Shown piece by piece: positions 53,692 through 63,452 of a DNA stretch of 64,000 nt. Under the pieces are notes generated by a model. That model saw only the letters and a list, made by a program, of their open reading frames with translations. It had not been told where the DNA came from and made no database searches. Every line of letters begins with the position of its first letter. Position 1 is the stretch's first letter. This DNA is from Lewinellaceae bacterium (GTDB lineage: Bacteria; Bacteroidota; Bacteroidia; Chitinophagales; Saprospiraceae): assembly GCA_020636405.1 (NCBI GenBank), contig JACJXW010000004.1, positions 1 through 64,000 of the forward strand, given 5' to 3'. A program made the translations under genes and the position numbers.

Positions 53692-55569
53692 GTGAATTAC
53701 CTTTCGCTGGAAAATGTGACGAAGACCTACGGAGAAAAGGTCCTGTTTCAAAATATCTCCCTGCAGGTCAGCAAGGGGGAGAAGGTGGCGCTTGTTGCCA
53801 AGAACGGATCCGGAAAGACCACCCTGCTGCGGGTCATCGCCGGGCAGGAAGCACCGGAGGGAGAGACGGCCAAAGTGATGGCCCACCGCGAAGTACGCAT
53901 TGGTTACCTGGAACAGGAACCGGACTTCATCGAAGAGCACACCATCCTCGATGCAGTGCTCGATTCGGACAATAAGATTATCCAGGCCATCCGCCGCTAT
54001 GAATACGCTATGCTCTTTCCCGATCGCGCCGAAGACCTGCAGAAGTCCATTACAGAAATGGACGACCTCAAGGCCTGGGACTTCGAGGCCCGCATCCGGG
54101 AGATCCTGACCAAACTCAATATCGGAGAGCTCGACGAACTGGTCAGCACCCTGTCCGGCGGGCAGAAAAAACGCCTGGCGCTGGCGAAACTGATCATCGA
54201 AGAGCCCGATTTCCTCATCCTGGACGAACCCACCAACCACCTCGACCTCGACATGATCGAATGGCTGGAAGAATATCTTCAGCAGCCCAACCTGACCATT
54301 CTTATGGTCACCCACGACCGCTACTTCCTGGAGCGGGTATGCAACACTATCCTCGAACTGGATAACGGACAGCTGTATAAGTATTCCGGCAATTACTCCG
54401 AGTTCCTGTATAAAAAGAGCACCCGCCACGATACAGAGAGCGCCGAACTGGAGAAAAGCAAAAAGCTCTTCAATAAGGAACTGGAATGGGTCAGGCGCAT
54501 GCCTAAAGCCCGGGGCACCAAGGCCAAGGCCCGGGTGGATGCTTTCGAAGAGCTAAAAGAAAAAGTGTCGGAAAAGCGGGACAACCGGGAGGTCCAGATC
54601 GATATTAAAGGGCAGCGCCTGGGCAAGAAGATCCTGGAAGCCCACAATATCAGCAAAAGCTTCGGGGATAAGAAGATCGTTGAGGGCTTCTCCTACAAGT
54701 TCCGGAAGAAAGAACGGGTCGGCATCGTCGGGCCCAACGGGGTGGGAAAGACGACCTTCCTGAAGATACTGACCCAGGAGATCCGCCCGGACGGCGGCAA
54801 GATCGTCGTCGGCGGCAATACCGTTTTCGGGTATTACACCCAGTCCGGCATTCAGCTGAAGGAAGACAAACGCGTGATCGACGTGGTGCAGGACATCGCC
54901 GAGTACATCCCCCTGGAAAAGGGGCAGAAACTGACCGCCCCTCAACTGCTGGAACGCTTCCTCTTCAGCCGCAAGCAGCAGCAGGTGTACGTCTCCAAAC
55001 TCAGCGGAGGAGAACGGCGCCGGCTCCACCTGCTTTGCATACTGATGCAGAACCCCAACTTCCTCATCCTCGACGAGCCCACCAACGACCTCGACATCAT
55101 CACCCTCAACGTGCTGGAAGATTTCCTGATGGACTTCCCCGGCTGCGTCATCATCGTCACCCACGACCGATACTTCATGGACAAGATCGTGGAACACCTC
55201 TTCGTCTTCGAAGGCAACGGCCTCATCCGCGATTTCAACGGCGCCTACTCCGATTACCGGGAGATCCAGAAGGAACGGGAACGGGAACAGCGCCGCCAGG
55301 AACGGGCCGAAACCCAGAAAGGCCGCGAACAGCAGCAGGTTCAACAACAAAAGAGCGGCGGCCTGAGCCAGGAGGAACGCAAGGAACTAAAGCGGTTGGA
55401 AAAACAGATCCTTCAGCTGGAAGAACGCAAAAAAGAGATCACCGAGCAGTTCAACTCCACCAGCCTGTCTCCGGAGAAGATCACCGAGCTGTCCAAAGAA
55501 CTCTCCGCCGTGAACGAAGAACTGGAGGAAAAGGAGATGCGGTGGATGGAATTGGCGGAGCTGGCGTAG
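53692..55569 (+). CDS. ABC-F family ATPase (Uup-like)
   Basis: Soluble protein of 625 residues with two ABC domains in one chain and no membrane part. Domain 1: Walker A AKNGSGKTT, signature LSGGQKKR, Walker B FLILDEPTNHLD. Then the ABC-F linker (~240-320; RMPKARGTKAKARVDAFEEL). Domain 2: GPNGVGKTT, LSGGERRR, FLILDEPTNDLD. The C-terminal coiled coil (EERKELKRLEKQILQLEERK) is that of the Uup subgroup. ABC-F proteins act on the ribosome or on DNA branch structures. The start is GTG (VNYLSLENVTKTYG); no ATG lies upstream in frame near enough. Confidence 0.94.
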   Translation: MNYLSLENVTKTYGEKVLFQNISLQVSKGEKVALVAKNGSGKTTLLRVIAGQEAPEGETAKVMAHREVRIGYLEQEPDFIEEHTILDAVLDSDNKIIQAIRRYEYAMLFPDRAEDLQKSITEMDDLKAWDFEARIREILTKLNIGELDELVSTLSGGQKKRLALAKLIIEEPDFLILDEPTNHLDLDMIEWLEEYLQQPNLTILMVTHDRYFLERVCNTILELDNGQLYKYSGNYSEFLYKKSTRHDTESAELEKSKKLFNKELEWVRRMPKARGTKAKARVDAFEELKEKVSEKRDNREVQIDIKGQRLGKKILEAHNISKSFGDKKIVEGFSYKFRKKERVGIVGPNGVGKTTFLKILTQEIRPDGGKIVVGGNTVFGYYTQSGIQLKEDKRVIDVVQDIAEYIPLEKGQKLTAPQLLERFLFSRKQQQVYVSKLSGGERRRLHLLCILMQNPNFLILDEPTNDLDIITLNVLEDFLMDFPGCVIIVTHDRYFMDKIVEHLFVFEGNGLIRDFNGAYSDYREIQKEREREQRRQERAETQKGREQQQVQQQKSGGLSQEERKELKRLEKQILQLEERKKEITEQFNSTSLSPEKITELSKELSAVNEELEEKEMRWMELAELA

Positions 55570-55600
55570 TTTTTCCCATCAGAAATATAAGAATAAATAA

Positions 55601-57214
55601 CTAGCGCAACCGCACAGACAAGACGCCCTGTTTATCCTTCAACCTTACCACCAGGGTGTAAAAGCCTCCCGGCAGCCCCTCCAGGCTCAGCTCATCCACT
55701 CCCCGCCAGTCCCTCAGCCGGCGGCCCAGTATGTCGTATACCTGGATATCGTAGGGCAGCCCGGCGGGCCTCAGGTAGAAACGGCCTTCGCCGGGATTGG
55801 GAAATACCTGCACCTCCAGATCCAGTCCGGGCGCTTCCGTCGCAGGCGTCAACGCCGGGTTCAGCTGGCCGATAAAAACGCCGGTGCTACCGGTGCTGGT
55901 TAAGGCTATTCCATCAAAAGTAGCGTTTTGCATATAACTTCCGCCGACAGTTACCTGTCTTTCCGGGCCGATGTCGAGGCAGCTGGCTACCAGGGCGATG
56001 TCGGCTGGTACGTCTGTCAGCCAGCGCCCTTCGCCCGCCGTATTGAAACCGGCGGCGAAGCCATGCGGCGCCCCGCCGCTGTTGATCGACAGGCCGTCTA
56101 CGTCCAGTTCACCGGTAAAGGCGCCGCTGATGGCCACCAGCTCGTCCTGAACGGCGATGCTCAGGCCTTGCTGGATCTGGGTATTGCCCAACGTCCGGCC
56201 GAAGAGGGGCGTGCCATCGGCGGCATATTTCAGCAAAAAGAAGTTGGGGTTGCCGGAGATGGTCTGCAGTACGATATCGTCGCTGACGGCCATTACGCCG
56301 ATCATGGAGCCGGTGGCGTAGATGGCCCCGTCGGGGCCGGCGGCGAGGGCCCGGATCTCATCGTCGACCACCCCGCCTGCTTTTCTGGCCCAGCGGAAGC
56401 TGCCGTTGGCGGCGTAACAGGCCAGGAAAGCGTCGGGGTCGAAGGTATTGGCGGTGAACTGTACTTCTTCGAAGCGGGTGGTGTCGTTGAAGAAGCCGCC
56501 GAGGGCCAGGGCGTCGTCGGGCAACAGGGCCAGGGCGTTGGCCCGCGTATCGTTGCTGTGGCCGGCCGGCCGGGCCCAGAGGGTATTGCCTGCTCCATCG
56601 AGGGCGGCGATGAAGGCGAAGGTGCTGCCGTCATCTCTCCCCGAGTCCAGGAATGCGGGCTCGAGGTTGAGGTTCTGTTCGAAGTAGCCGCCAAGAGCGA
56701 GGCTGCCATCGGAGCGGGCCACCAGGCCGGTGATATTCTTCAGGCCTATCCCCGGTATGCTTCGTGCCCAGCGCAGTTGTCCTTCCGGGCTGAGGCGGGC
56801 GACGAAGAGGCCCCGGGGGTTGTTGCCGCTGGTCAGCAGGGTGTCGGCCAGTTGCAGGCTGAACCAGAATGCGCCGGCAAAAGCGATGTCGCCGTCCGGC
56901 AGCTCCGCCAGGGCGGATACCTCATCGTCCTGAGGGCTGCCGGCAGCCAGGGCCCAACGCAATTGCTGGCCGGCATCGAGGCTGAGCAGATAGAGATCGT
57001 CGCCGCCCAATCCCTGCGCTTCCCATCCCTGTACTTCAAGGTTGCCGCTGAAGGCGCCGCCGGCCACCACCCCGCCGTTTTCGAGGGCCTGTAATACCGC
57101 GCAACTTTCTCCTCCGCTTCCATCCACCGGCACGGCCCACGACCAGGACTGGGCAGCGGCGGCCAGGGGAAGAATGGAAATGACTGCCCAGAGGGCTTTT
57201 CTCAATCTTTTCAT
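55601..57214 (-). CDS. Secreted beta-propeller-like protein with T9SS sorting domain
   Basis: Exported protein of 537 residues from the ATG before the signal peptide (MKRLRKALWAVISILPLAAA). The body has ~8 repeats of 50-60 residues with the type SPEGQLRWARSIPG, GAGNTLWARPAG, ANGSFRWARKAGG (an SBBP-like propeller repeat, G-(N/S)-x-x-W-A-x). The C-terminus is a type A T9SS sorting domain (VQVFPNPGEGRFYL ... IQVYDILGRRLRDW ... LPGGFYTLVVRL), so it is delivered by type IX secretion to the surface. Function otherwise unknown. It is divergent to the TPR lipoprotein gene. Confidence 0.88.
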   Translation of the reverse strand: MKRLRKALWAVISILPLAAAAQSWSWAVPVDGSGGESCAVLQALENGGVVAGGAFSGNLEVQGWEAQGLGGDDLYLLSLDAGQQLRWALAAGSPQDDEVSALAELPDGDIAFAGAFWFSLQLADTLLTSGNNPRGLFVARLSPEGQLRWARSIPGIGLKNITGLVARSDGSLALGGYFEQNLNLEPAFLDSGRDDGSTFAFIAALDGAGNTLWARPAGHSNDTRANALALLPDDALALGGFFNDTTRFEEVQFTANTFDPDAFLACYAANGSFRWARKAGGVVDDEIRALAAGPDGAIYATGSMIGVMAVSDDIVLQTISGNPNFFLLKYAADGTPLFGRTLGNTQIQQGLSIAVQDELVAISGAFTGELDVDGLSINSGGAPHGFAAGFNTAGEGRWLTDVPADIALVASCLDIGPERQVTVGGSYMQNATFDGIALTSTGSTGVFIGQLNPALTPATEAPGLDLEVQVFPNPGEGRFYLRPAGLPYDIQVYDILGRRLRDWRGVDELSLEGLPGGFYTLVVRLKDKQGVLSVRLR

Positions 57215-57315
57215 AGGTTCAGACGTTATAGAATAGCTACACAGCTGGAACCGGGTAACCATTGGTAAATTCCGTATCTTCACGCACAATTTCTGTTACA
57301 AATATCACTTACGTT

Positions 57316-58344
57316 ATGAAAACTAAAATCGGGATCATTGGGTTGGCCATTGGACTGGCATTTGTCACTCTCGCGTGTGGGGGCAACAGCCAGGACGGAC
57401 AAGCCGGCGAAACCGCCGCGATTATGACGACCGGTAACCCCGCTATTGACGGCTTATCGGCGGAAATTTCCGAGAACCCCAACGATGCGGGCCTTTACGC
57501 TGAACGCGGGCGCCTATTCTACGAGAATGATGGTTTTGACGAGGCCATTCGCGACCTGAACAAGGCGCTCACCCTCGACTCCACTAATGTAGACTACATG
57601 CATCTCCTGGCGGATGTATACCTGGACTATTTCCAGTCGCGAAGAGCGCTGAAGACCATGGAACGCGCGGCTGAGCTCTATCCGGAGCGCATTCCAACGC
57701 TGCTCAAGCTGAGTGAGTTCCAGCTGATCCTCAAACAGTATGAGGGGTCGATGAAGACAATCGACCGCATTTTGAAGATCGACCCGCAAAGCGCCGATGC
57801 CTATTTTATGTTTGGCATGAACTTCAAGGAGCGCGGAGATACCGTACGTGCCATAAACAGCTTTCAGAAGGCCGTGGAATTTAATTCCGATCTCGTCGAT
57901 GGCTGGATACAGCTGGGGCAGCTCTACGCTGCTATCGGCGACCCTCTGGCCATGCGTTATTTTGATAATGCCATCCGCGTGGCGCCTGAGAATATCTACG
58001 CCTTGCATTCCCGGGCCGATTACCTCAGTGATGTCGGCAACCTCGCGGAGGCTGTTGAGATGTACCGCCGCATCAGCCGCATCGACCCTCAGTACGAGGA
58101 AGCTTACTTCAATTCAGGCCTCATCTATATGGATCTGGATTCCATCGAGCAGGCTCGCCGGCAGTTCGACATAGCGATTAAAACCTCTCCTACACACATT
58201 CGGGCGTATTACTACCGGGGGCTCGCTCAGGAGATGCTCGGCAATACAGCTGCCGCTAAAGCGGATTACGAACAGGCCCTGCGCATGGCGCCCAATTACG
58301 AAAAAGCGCAGGAGGCGCTGGATAGAATTAAAGGAGCGGGGTAG
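57316..58344 (+). CDS. TPR lipoprotein
   Basis: Lipoprotein of 342 residues: signal peptide MKTKIGIIGLAIGLAFVTLA with Cys21, then ~8 TPR repeats (AGLYAERGRLFYENDGFDEA, EEAYFNSGLIYMDLDSIEQA, RAYYYRGLAQEMLGNTAAAK). TPRs bind protein partners. The ATG at 57316 is used since it begins the signal peptide; a longer frame from 57262 would lie within the divergent promoter region. It stands upstream of the sigma-factor operon, 147 bp away with a small tandem repeat between. Confidence 0.85.
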   Translation: MKTKIGIIGLAIGLAFVTLACGGNSQDGQAGETAAIMTTGNPAIDGLSAEISENPNDAGLYAERGRLFYENDGFDEAIRDLNKALTLDSTNVDYMHLLADVYLDYFQSRRALKTMERAAELYPERIPTLLKLSEFQLILKQYEGSMKTIDRILKIDPQSADAYFMFGMNFKERGDTVRAINSFQKAVEFNSDLVDGWIQLGQLYAAIGDPLAMRYFDNAIRVAPENIYALHSRADYLSDVGNLAEAVEMYRRISRIDPQYEEAYFNSGLIYMDLDSIEQARRQFDIAIKTSPTHIRAYYYRGLAQEMLGNTAAAKADYEQALRMAPNYEKAQEALDRIKGAG

Positions 58345-58360
58345 GAGGGGGAGAGATGGG

Positions 58361-58397
58361 ATTTTTGATTTGCGATTTGCGATTTGCGATTTTTGAT
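58361..58397. repeat. Short tandem repeat GATTTGC
   Basis: ATTTTTGATTTGCGATTTGC and the bases after it repeat the heptamer GATTTGC three times and end in GATTTTTGAT. It lies between the TPR lipoprotein and the sigma-factor gene. Confidence 0.6.
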
Positions 58398-58491
58398 GGG
58401 GGATGTACGATGCGCTAAAAAGAGGATCTCGGCATGCAACCCTGGCTCCCCATTGTTGTCCCTTGTAAATGAAGCTGAAGTCCAAAGAAGC

Positions 58492-59106
58492 ATGCATGCG
58501 ATAAAAAAATCACCCGCTGTAGAATACAATCACCTGAAATTGGATTACGCAAGCACACACCGAGACATCGTCGAAAAATGTAAGCGTGGTAACCGGAGGG
58601 CTCAGTTCGAGCTCTATCGCTTATATTCCCGTGCCATGTACAATGTGTGCCTGCGGATGGTCCGTCATGAACAGGATGCTGAGGACCTGCTGCAGAATTC
58701 GTTCATTGATGTGTTTTCCAAACTCCACACCTTTCGGTACCAGTCATCGGTAGGGGCGTGGATCAAACGCATCACGGTCAACAACTGCATCAATCACCTC
58801 AAGCGCAACCACCTGTTCTTTGAAGAACTGGAAGAACGGCACGCTGAAGAACCGTCAAGCGCAGAACAGGAAGAGGATGGGCCGCCACGGGGGCTCGATG
58901 TGGAATCGGTAAAAAAGGCCGTTGATGGCCTGCCCGATGGTTATCGGGCCGTATTCACACTTTATCTCTTCGAAGGTTATGACCATAAGGAAATAGCCAG
59001 TATTCTGGAAATCACTGAAGCGACCTCCAAGTCGCAGTATAGCCGTGCCAGGAAAAAGGTGAAGGAATTATTAGAATCAAATCAATTGGGCCTGGCGGAG
59101 AAATGA
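58492..59106 (+). CDS. ECF-type RNA polymerase sigma factor
   Basis: Sigma-70 family factor of 204 residues with only regions 2 and 4. Region 2: AMYNVCLRMVRHEQDAEDLL, SFIDVFSKLHTFRYQSSVGA and WIKRITVNNCINHLKR. An acidic linker (EEPSSAEQEEDGPP) leads to region 4: LPDGYRAVFTLYLFEGYDHK, EIASILEITEATSKSQYSRA. The ATG at 58492 is chosen: earlier in-frame codons translate the tandem-repeat region. Next in the operon is a membrane protein that probably binds the sigma factor, then an adhesin-like protein. Confidence 0.93.
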   Translation: MHAIKKSPAVEYNHLKLDYASTHRDIVEKCKRGNRRAQFELYRLYSRAMYNVCLRMVRHEQDAEDLLQNSFIDVFSKLHTFRYQSSVGAWIKRITVNNCINHLKRNHLFFEELEERHAEEPSSAEQEEDGPPRGLDVESVKKAVDGLPDGYRAVFTLYLFEGYDHKEIASILEITEATSKSQYSRARKKVKELLESNQLGLAEK

Positions 59107-59139
59107 TAATCCGCCATGCCTGAGTAAATCAGAAGTACG

Positions 59140-59688
59140 ATGCAGCGAGACCATCTCGAACAATTTATCCTCAGCAACCGGGAGTCCTTCGATGAAGCTA
59201 CTCCGGGCCTGCAGGTGTGGGGCGAGATCAACCAGGCACTCGACCGCCGGCAATCCCGGCGCCTGGCCTTGTGGCAGGTGAGCCGTGCTGCCGCCGCCGT
59301 GGTGATTTTACTGGCCTGTGGGGCACTGATCGGTGTGTACCTTTTTGGCAACCCGGAGCATCAGGTTGCTTCACTGGAACGTATTGCCCCGGAGTATGCT
59401 GAAGCCGAACAGTATTACAAACAACAAATCCACCAGAAATACCAGCAGCTGGCCGCTTACCAGAGGGACGATATCGTGGAAAAGGATCTGGCGCGGCTCG
59501 ACGAAGTGATGGAGGAACTCCGCCAGGAACTGCTCGTCGCCCCCAAAGGAAAAGAAGAGGAGATCGTGGAAGACCTGATCCAGAGTTATCAGGCAAAGGT
59601 GGCTATTCTGGAGCGCGTCCTGGGGCGCCTTCAGGAAACCAATCCGGAGTTCAACAAACCAGCCGAAGATGAGGAAACCAGTATATAA
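59140..59688 (+). CDS. Single-pass membrane protein, anti-sigma-like
   Basis: Protein of 182 residues: a cytoplasmic N-terminal helix region (DHLEQFILSNRESFDEATPG, typical of the start of Bacteroidota anti-sigma proteins), one transmembrane helix (AAAAVVILLACGALIGVYLF, ~50-69) and a periplasmic coiled-coil tail (KDLARLDEVMEELRQELLVA). The position 33 bp after an ECF sigma gene supports an anti-sigma role. There is no zinc-binding motif (HxxxCxxC). It overlaps the next gene by 20 bp. Confidence 0.8.
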   Translation: MQRDHLEQFILSNRESFDEATPGLQVWGEINQALDRRQSRRLALWQVSRAAAAVVILLACGALIGVYLFGNPEHQVASLERIAPEYAEAEQYYKQQIHQKYQQLAAYQRDDIVEKDLARLDEVMEELRQELLVAPKGKEEEIVEDLIQSYQAKVAILERVLGRLQETNPEFNKPAEDEETSI

Positions 59689-60823
59689 GCGTTACCTGTA
59701 TTGCCGGTTGCGCTTAGGGAGGGCAGGTGCAGTATTGCTGTTGTGGGGCCTGCTGGCTCAGCCTTTGTTCGCCGGCACCTGCGAGGAGTATTCCAAGGTG
59801 ATCAAGAAGGAGTTTGCGCTTTCCAAAGATGGAACCCTCGCCCTGAACAACAAATACGGCGGGGTGAAAGTGATCGGCTGGGATGAGCCCCGGGCCAGGC
59901 TGGAGATCCGGATCGTTGTCCGGGCATCCGAAGAATCAAGCGCTCAGCGGGTATTCGACCGCATCAAAATAGCCTTCAACGAGAGCCGGGATTACGTTTC
60001 GGCGGAAACCGAAGTCGCCCAGCAAAAGAGGGAATGGTGGTTCTGGGGAGAGGAAGAAGCCGATTACTCCATCTCCTATAAGGCCTATGTGCCGCAGCAT
60101 TGCAAGCTCATTGTGGAGAACCGGCACGGAGATGTGAACATTGACGATATGACCGGCCCGGTAGCGCTCAAGGTGCGTTACGGCAACTTTAGGGCCAGCC
60201 AATTTGAAATGGACGCCGACGTTCTGCTTGAACATGGCATGGGCGTCATCGAAAGCGCCAACAGGCTGAAAGCTTCCCTTCAGCAAGCTCGCCTGCGCGT
60301 GGAGGATGCGCGGCTCGTCGAGATCGATAGCCGTTATTCCCGCATCTGGATCGAGAACGCAGAAGAGGTGCTGAGCCGTTCCAGATACGATACCTATGAC
60401 CTGGAAACGGTCGGCCGTTTCCTCAATACCGGTGAATTTGATAATATCGAGATCCAAAAGGCTGAAGAAGTAGATGTGACGAGCACCCTTACCGAGCTGT
60501 ATATCGAGCGGGTCAACAAGAGCCTGCAATTGAACGTGGACAGCAGCGGTGTGAAGGTAGAAGCCATCGGGCGCTATTTCAACAGGGTTGACATCACCGG
60601 TAACTTTACGGACTTTCGCCTGGGCATCGAGCCGGGAACCTCTTTTCAGATGGATGCCATTGCGGATTTTGCCGGTATCCGCTATCCTCGCACCATGAAT
60701 ATCACCTATGAGCGGGATGCAGGCACCAACCATGAAGTGAGAGGCCACGTCGGCCCGAGCAAGGTGGCCCGAACCATACGGGCCCGAGTGAACTATGGCG
60801 CGCTGAGGGTGGCTCAGTATTAA
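59669..60823 (+). CDS. DUF4097-type putative adhesin
   Basis: Exported protein of 384 residues with a signal sequence (AGAVLLLWGLLAQPLFAGTC). The rest is a right-handed beta-helix-like repeat: LALNNKYGGVKVIGWDEPRA, CKLIVENRHGDVNIDDMTGP, VALKVRYGNFRA, LHIKIDSSGV-like strands. This is the pattern of the DUF4097/DUF2807 putative-adhesin group. It is the last gene of the sigma/anti-sigma operon and overlaps the anti-sigma gene, so it may be a component sensed or controlled by the pair. Confidence 0.8.
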   Translation: MRKPVYKRYLYCRLRLGRAGAVLLLWGLLAQPLFAGTCEEYSKVIKKEFALSKDGTLALNNKYGGVKVIGWDEPRARLEIRIVVRASEESSAQRVFDRIKIAFNESRDYVSAETEVAQQKREWWFWGEEEADYSISYKAYVPQHCKLIVENRHGDVNIDDMTGPVALKVRYGNFRASQFEMDADVLLEHGMGVIESANRLKASLQQARLRVEDARLVEIDSRYSRIWIENAEEVLSRSRYDTYDLETVGRFLNTGEFDNIEIQKAEEVDVTSTLTELYIERVNKSLQLNVDSSGVKVEAIGRYFNRVDITGNFTDFRLGIEPGTSFQMDAIADFAGIRYPRTMNITYERDAGTNHEVRGHVGPSKVARTIRARVNYGALRVAQY

Positions 60824-60960
60824 GGACGTGTTTATAAACTCAACTTTGGCTTCATACTAATCCAATTTTTACGAAAGTTTCCCGCCATTTCTGCAAAATA
60901 TATGATTGTAGAAGTGGCTTTTTTTTTGTCAAGCCTTCTGAAGTCGGTATATTGTTGTCC

Positions 60961-62364
60961 ATGAAGATACAATTCTGTGGAGCGGCCCGGGAGGTAACCG
61001 GCAGCGCTCATCTCATTACGCTGGAAGATGGGTTTAAGATCCTGCTGGATTGCGGGCTCTACCAGGGGAACTCCGATAACATGTCGGAATTTAATGAGCA
61101 TTGGTACTTCGACCCATCGGATATCGATGTGTTGCTCCTTTCTCATGCCCACATCGACCACAGCGGCCGGATTCCAAAGCTGGTAGCAGATGGCTTTAAG
61201 GGAGACATCCATTGTACCCATGCAACGCGCAACCTCTGTGCGATCATGTTGCTGGACAGCGCCAAGATCCAGGAGATGGATGTGAGTTACTACAATAAAA
61301 GGCAACTCAGACGGGGGAACAAAAACCAGCTCAAAGAACCGCTTTATACCGCCCGGGATGTAGAAATGGCATGGAACCTCTTCAACGGCCATGGCTACGA
61401 CCGCTGGTTTCGCATTCATGACAAGGTAGAGGTGCTCTTTCAGGATGCCGGCCACATTTTGGGCAGCGCCAACGTCACCCTTCGCATCGAGGAAAAAGGC
61501 CGCACCCTGCTCTTTGGCTTTACCGGAGATGTGGGGCGCCCCAACCGTCCCATACTTCGGGATCCCGTCCCCTTGCCGGAAGTGGATTACCTGATCTGTG
61601 AGTCGACCTATGGCGATCGCGACCACGAATCTGCTCCCAATGAGTTGGAGCGTTTCCTGAAGATCATCCGGCATACCTGCATCGACAAACACGGAAAACT
61701 CATCATTCCGGCATTCAGTGTTGGGCGTACTCAGGAAATCGTCTATATGCTCGACCAACTGGAAAGTTCCGGAAGATTGCCCCGCATTCCCGTCTATGTA
61801 GACAGCCCCCTGGCCGTCAATGCCACCATGATCTTTGGATCTCACCCCGAATGTTTCGATAATCAGCTCAATGAATACCTGCTCACCGATGAAGATCCTT
61901 TCGGGTTCAATTCGCTGTCCTACATTCGTCAGGCTGAAAGATCCAAGGAACTCAACCAATCCAAGGAGCCCTGTATTATCATCAGTTCCTCCGGTATGAT
62001 GAACGCCGGGCGGGTCAAGCATCATCTTTTTCACAACATAGAAAATGCCCGAAACACCTTCCTCATTGTCGGATACTGTGCTCCGGGGACGCCGGGTGGC
62101 GCCCTGCGCGATGGGGCTAAGCAGCTCCGGGTCTTTGGAGAAGAGAAGATCGTAAAAGCGGAAGTGGAGGTGATGGATTCGTTCTCGGCCCATGCCGGGC
62201 AGCATGAATTGGCAGACTATCTGGAAAATCAGAAGAAAAGGCTCAGGAAGCTCTTCCTCGTGCACGGTACATTAGACAAACAGGAAGCATTCCGGAATTT
62301 GCTCCAGGAGAGAGGCTTTCAGGGAATTGAGATCCCCGAATTGGGCCAGGAGTTTCAATTGTAA
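60961..62364 (+). CDS. Metallo-beta-lactamase/beta-CASP ribonuclease-like protein
   Basis: Protein of 467 residues of the YSH1/CPSF73-like MBL group. Metal motif HAHIDHSGRIP (H-x-H-x-D-H), His in QDAGHILGSA, Asp in FTGDVGRPN; beta-CASP motifs A-C are LIIPAFSVGRTQEI, ISSSGMMNAGRVKHH and the RMMBL block MDSFSAHAGQHELADYL with FLVHG. Such enzymes process or degrade RNA by endo- or exonucleolytic cleavage. The ATG at 60961 (MKIQFCGAAREVTGS) is preferred over a TTG nine bases upstream. No operon partner. Confidence 0.92.
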   Translation: MKIQFCGAAREVTGSAHLITLEDGFKILLDCGLYQGNSDNMSEFNEHWYFDPSDIDVLLLSHAHIDHSGRIPKLVADGFKGDIHCTHATRNLCAIMLLDSAKIQEMDVSYYNKRQLRRGNKNQLKEPLYTARDVEMAWNLFNGHGYDRWFRIHDKVEVLFQDAGHILGSANVTLRIEEKGRTLLFGFTGDVGRPNRPILRDPVPLPEVDYLICESTYGDRDHESAPNELERFLKIIRHTCIDKHGKLIIPAFSVGRTQEIVYMLDQLESSGRLPRIPVYVDSPLAVNATMIFGSHPECFDNQLNEYLLTDEDPFGFNSLSYIRQAERSKELNQSKEPCIIISSSGMMNAGRVKHHLFHNIENARNTFLIVGYCAPGTPGGALRDGAKQLRVFGEEKIVKAEVEVMDSFSAHAGQHELADYLENQKKRLRKLFLVHGTLDKQEAFRNLLQERGFQGIEIPELGQEFQL

Positions 62365-62382
62365 ATGGATGGAATGACAGTA

Positions 62383-62434
62383 GGAATGAAGGATTGAACA
62401 AGAGGGGCCCGGAGTTGGCCCAATCCTTCATTCC
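62383..62434. terminator. Inverted repeat between convergent genes
   Basis: GGAATGAAGGATTG (62383-62396) and CAATCCTTCATTCC (62421-62434) are perfect arms; an inner GGGCC/GGCCC pair can extend the stem. A T run is lacking. It is placed where a shared terminator for both genes would be expected. Confidence 0.5.
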
Positions 62435-62446
62435 TTCATTCCTTCA

Positions 62447-63178
62447 CTACTCCTGCGTTTTCGTATTCTGAATCTTGTTGAGGACCAGAGCGGCCTTCAG
62501 CAGGAAATCGTCGTGGTATTCCATGTACTCATTGTGCACCATCATGAGGCGGGCGGCATCATAAGCTGCCGATTTCGGAACGATCTGGCGGTCGGCGATA
62601 GGATGCAGCCAGTACTCCAGGTTATTGGAGCGCAGGTAGCTTCGGTCGTGTTCGAATCCGATCACAACGGCGAGCTTATTAAGGGAGAAGAGGTAATCGG
62701 TTTCCTTGTTGAGGTCTTTCTGGAGGTCTACGATATTGAACCTGCCGAAGTTGACCCCGGAGCGCTCACAGAGGAAAACATCGCGCCGTCCATCGAAAGT
62801 GATGATATCGCGGAAACGATATTTTTTAAGATTCTTGAGCAGGAAGTTTTTGATGGGCATTTTGGTGGGCCTCAGCTGTTGAAAGGAGTATTTCAGTTGC
62901 CGTTCGTCGAGGCGGAAGTCCTCGCGATAGGGCTTGCGGCGCTGGGTCCGCATATTGATCACTTCCTTCATTCGCCCGGTGGTATGCCCTAGTTCATTGA
63001 CTTTGGAGTAAACACTCACAATGTCGACATTAGCGTTGTTGAGCCAGGTTTCGATGAAGATCTTGTTGGATCCGTGCTCAAATACCAGGAGGCATATTTC
63101 ACTAATTGCGTAGAAATTGGGGTAACCGCCGTAAATATTGCCATACTTTAATTCTAAAAACGCAGTACTATTGTTCAC
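62447..63178 (-). CDS. Hypothetical protein, possible RNase H-like fold
   Basis: Cytosolic protein of 243 residues, not recognised. The start (STAFLELKYGNIYGGYPNFY, AISEICLLVFEHGSNKIFIE) has the strand order of DEDD-type exonuclease folds, but the expected D-x-E pair reads E-L-K, so activity is doubtful. The middle is basic (MRTQRRKPYREDFRLDERQL), and the end is helical (YDAARLMMVHNEYMEYHDDF). It is a stand-alone gene with an AT-rich upstream region; 274 bp without a gene separate it from the aminopeptidase. Confidence 0.55.
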   Translation of the reverse strand: MNNSTAFLELKYGNIYGGYPNFYAISEICLLVFEHGSNKIFIETWLNNANVDIVSVYSKVNELGHTTGRMKEVINMRTQRRKPYREDFRLDERQLKYSFQQLRPTKMPIKNFLLKNLKKYRFRDIITFDGRRDVFLCERSGVNFGRFNIVDLQKDLNKETDYLFSLNKLAVVIGFEHDRSYLRSNNLEYWLHPIADRQIVPKSAAYDAARLMMVHNEYMEYHDDFLLKAALVLNKIQNTKTQE

Positions 63179-63452
63179 GGTTTAAGGAGATTAAGTTGTT
63201 GGTTTAATAATGTTTTCTTCAGCTTTCTTACCAGTTGTTTTGGCTTTTCGCCATTTTCATTTGGGTTTGGGATTACGGCTTTGTGTATTGCAAGTTATAT
63301 AGAAAAATCAATACCCGTGAAGGTTATGCCAAAAATTCGCCTTTCAAAATTGACATTCGGGGCGGGATCTTCCCTTCGAAACGCCACTTGATCTGCTCCG
63401 TCCGAATCCAATCTTACCCGTCAATCCTGTCTAAAATTAAACGTTTAGTACC

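Noticed and set aside
55928..57094. 388-codon open frame antisense to the T9SS protein
   Set aside because: Gly/Ala/Val-rich, featureless sequence opposite a protein with signal peptide, repeats and sorting domain.
60832..62265. 477-codon open frame antisense to the MBL/beta-CASP gene
   Set aside because: The plus strand holds every metal and beta-CASP motif. The antisense frame is a shadow.
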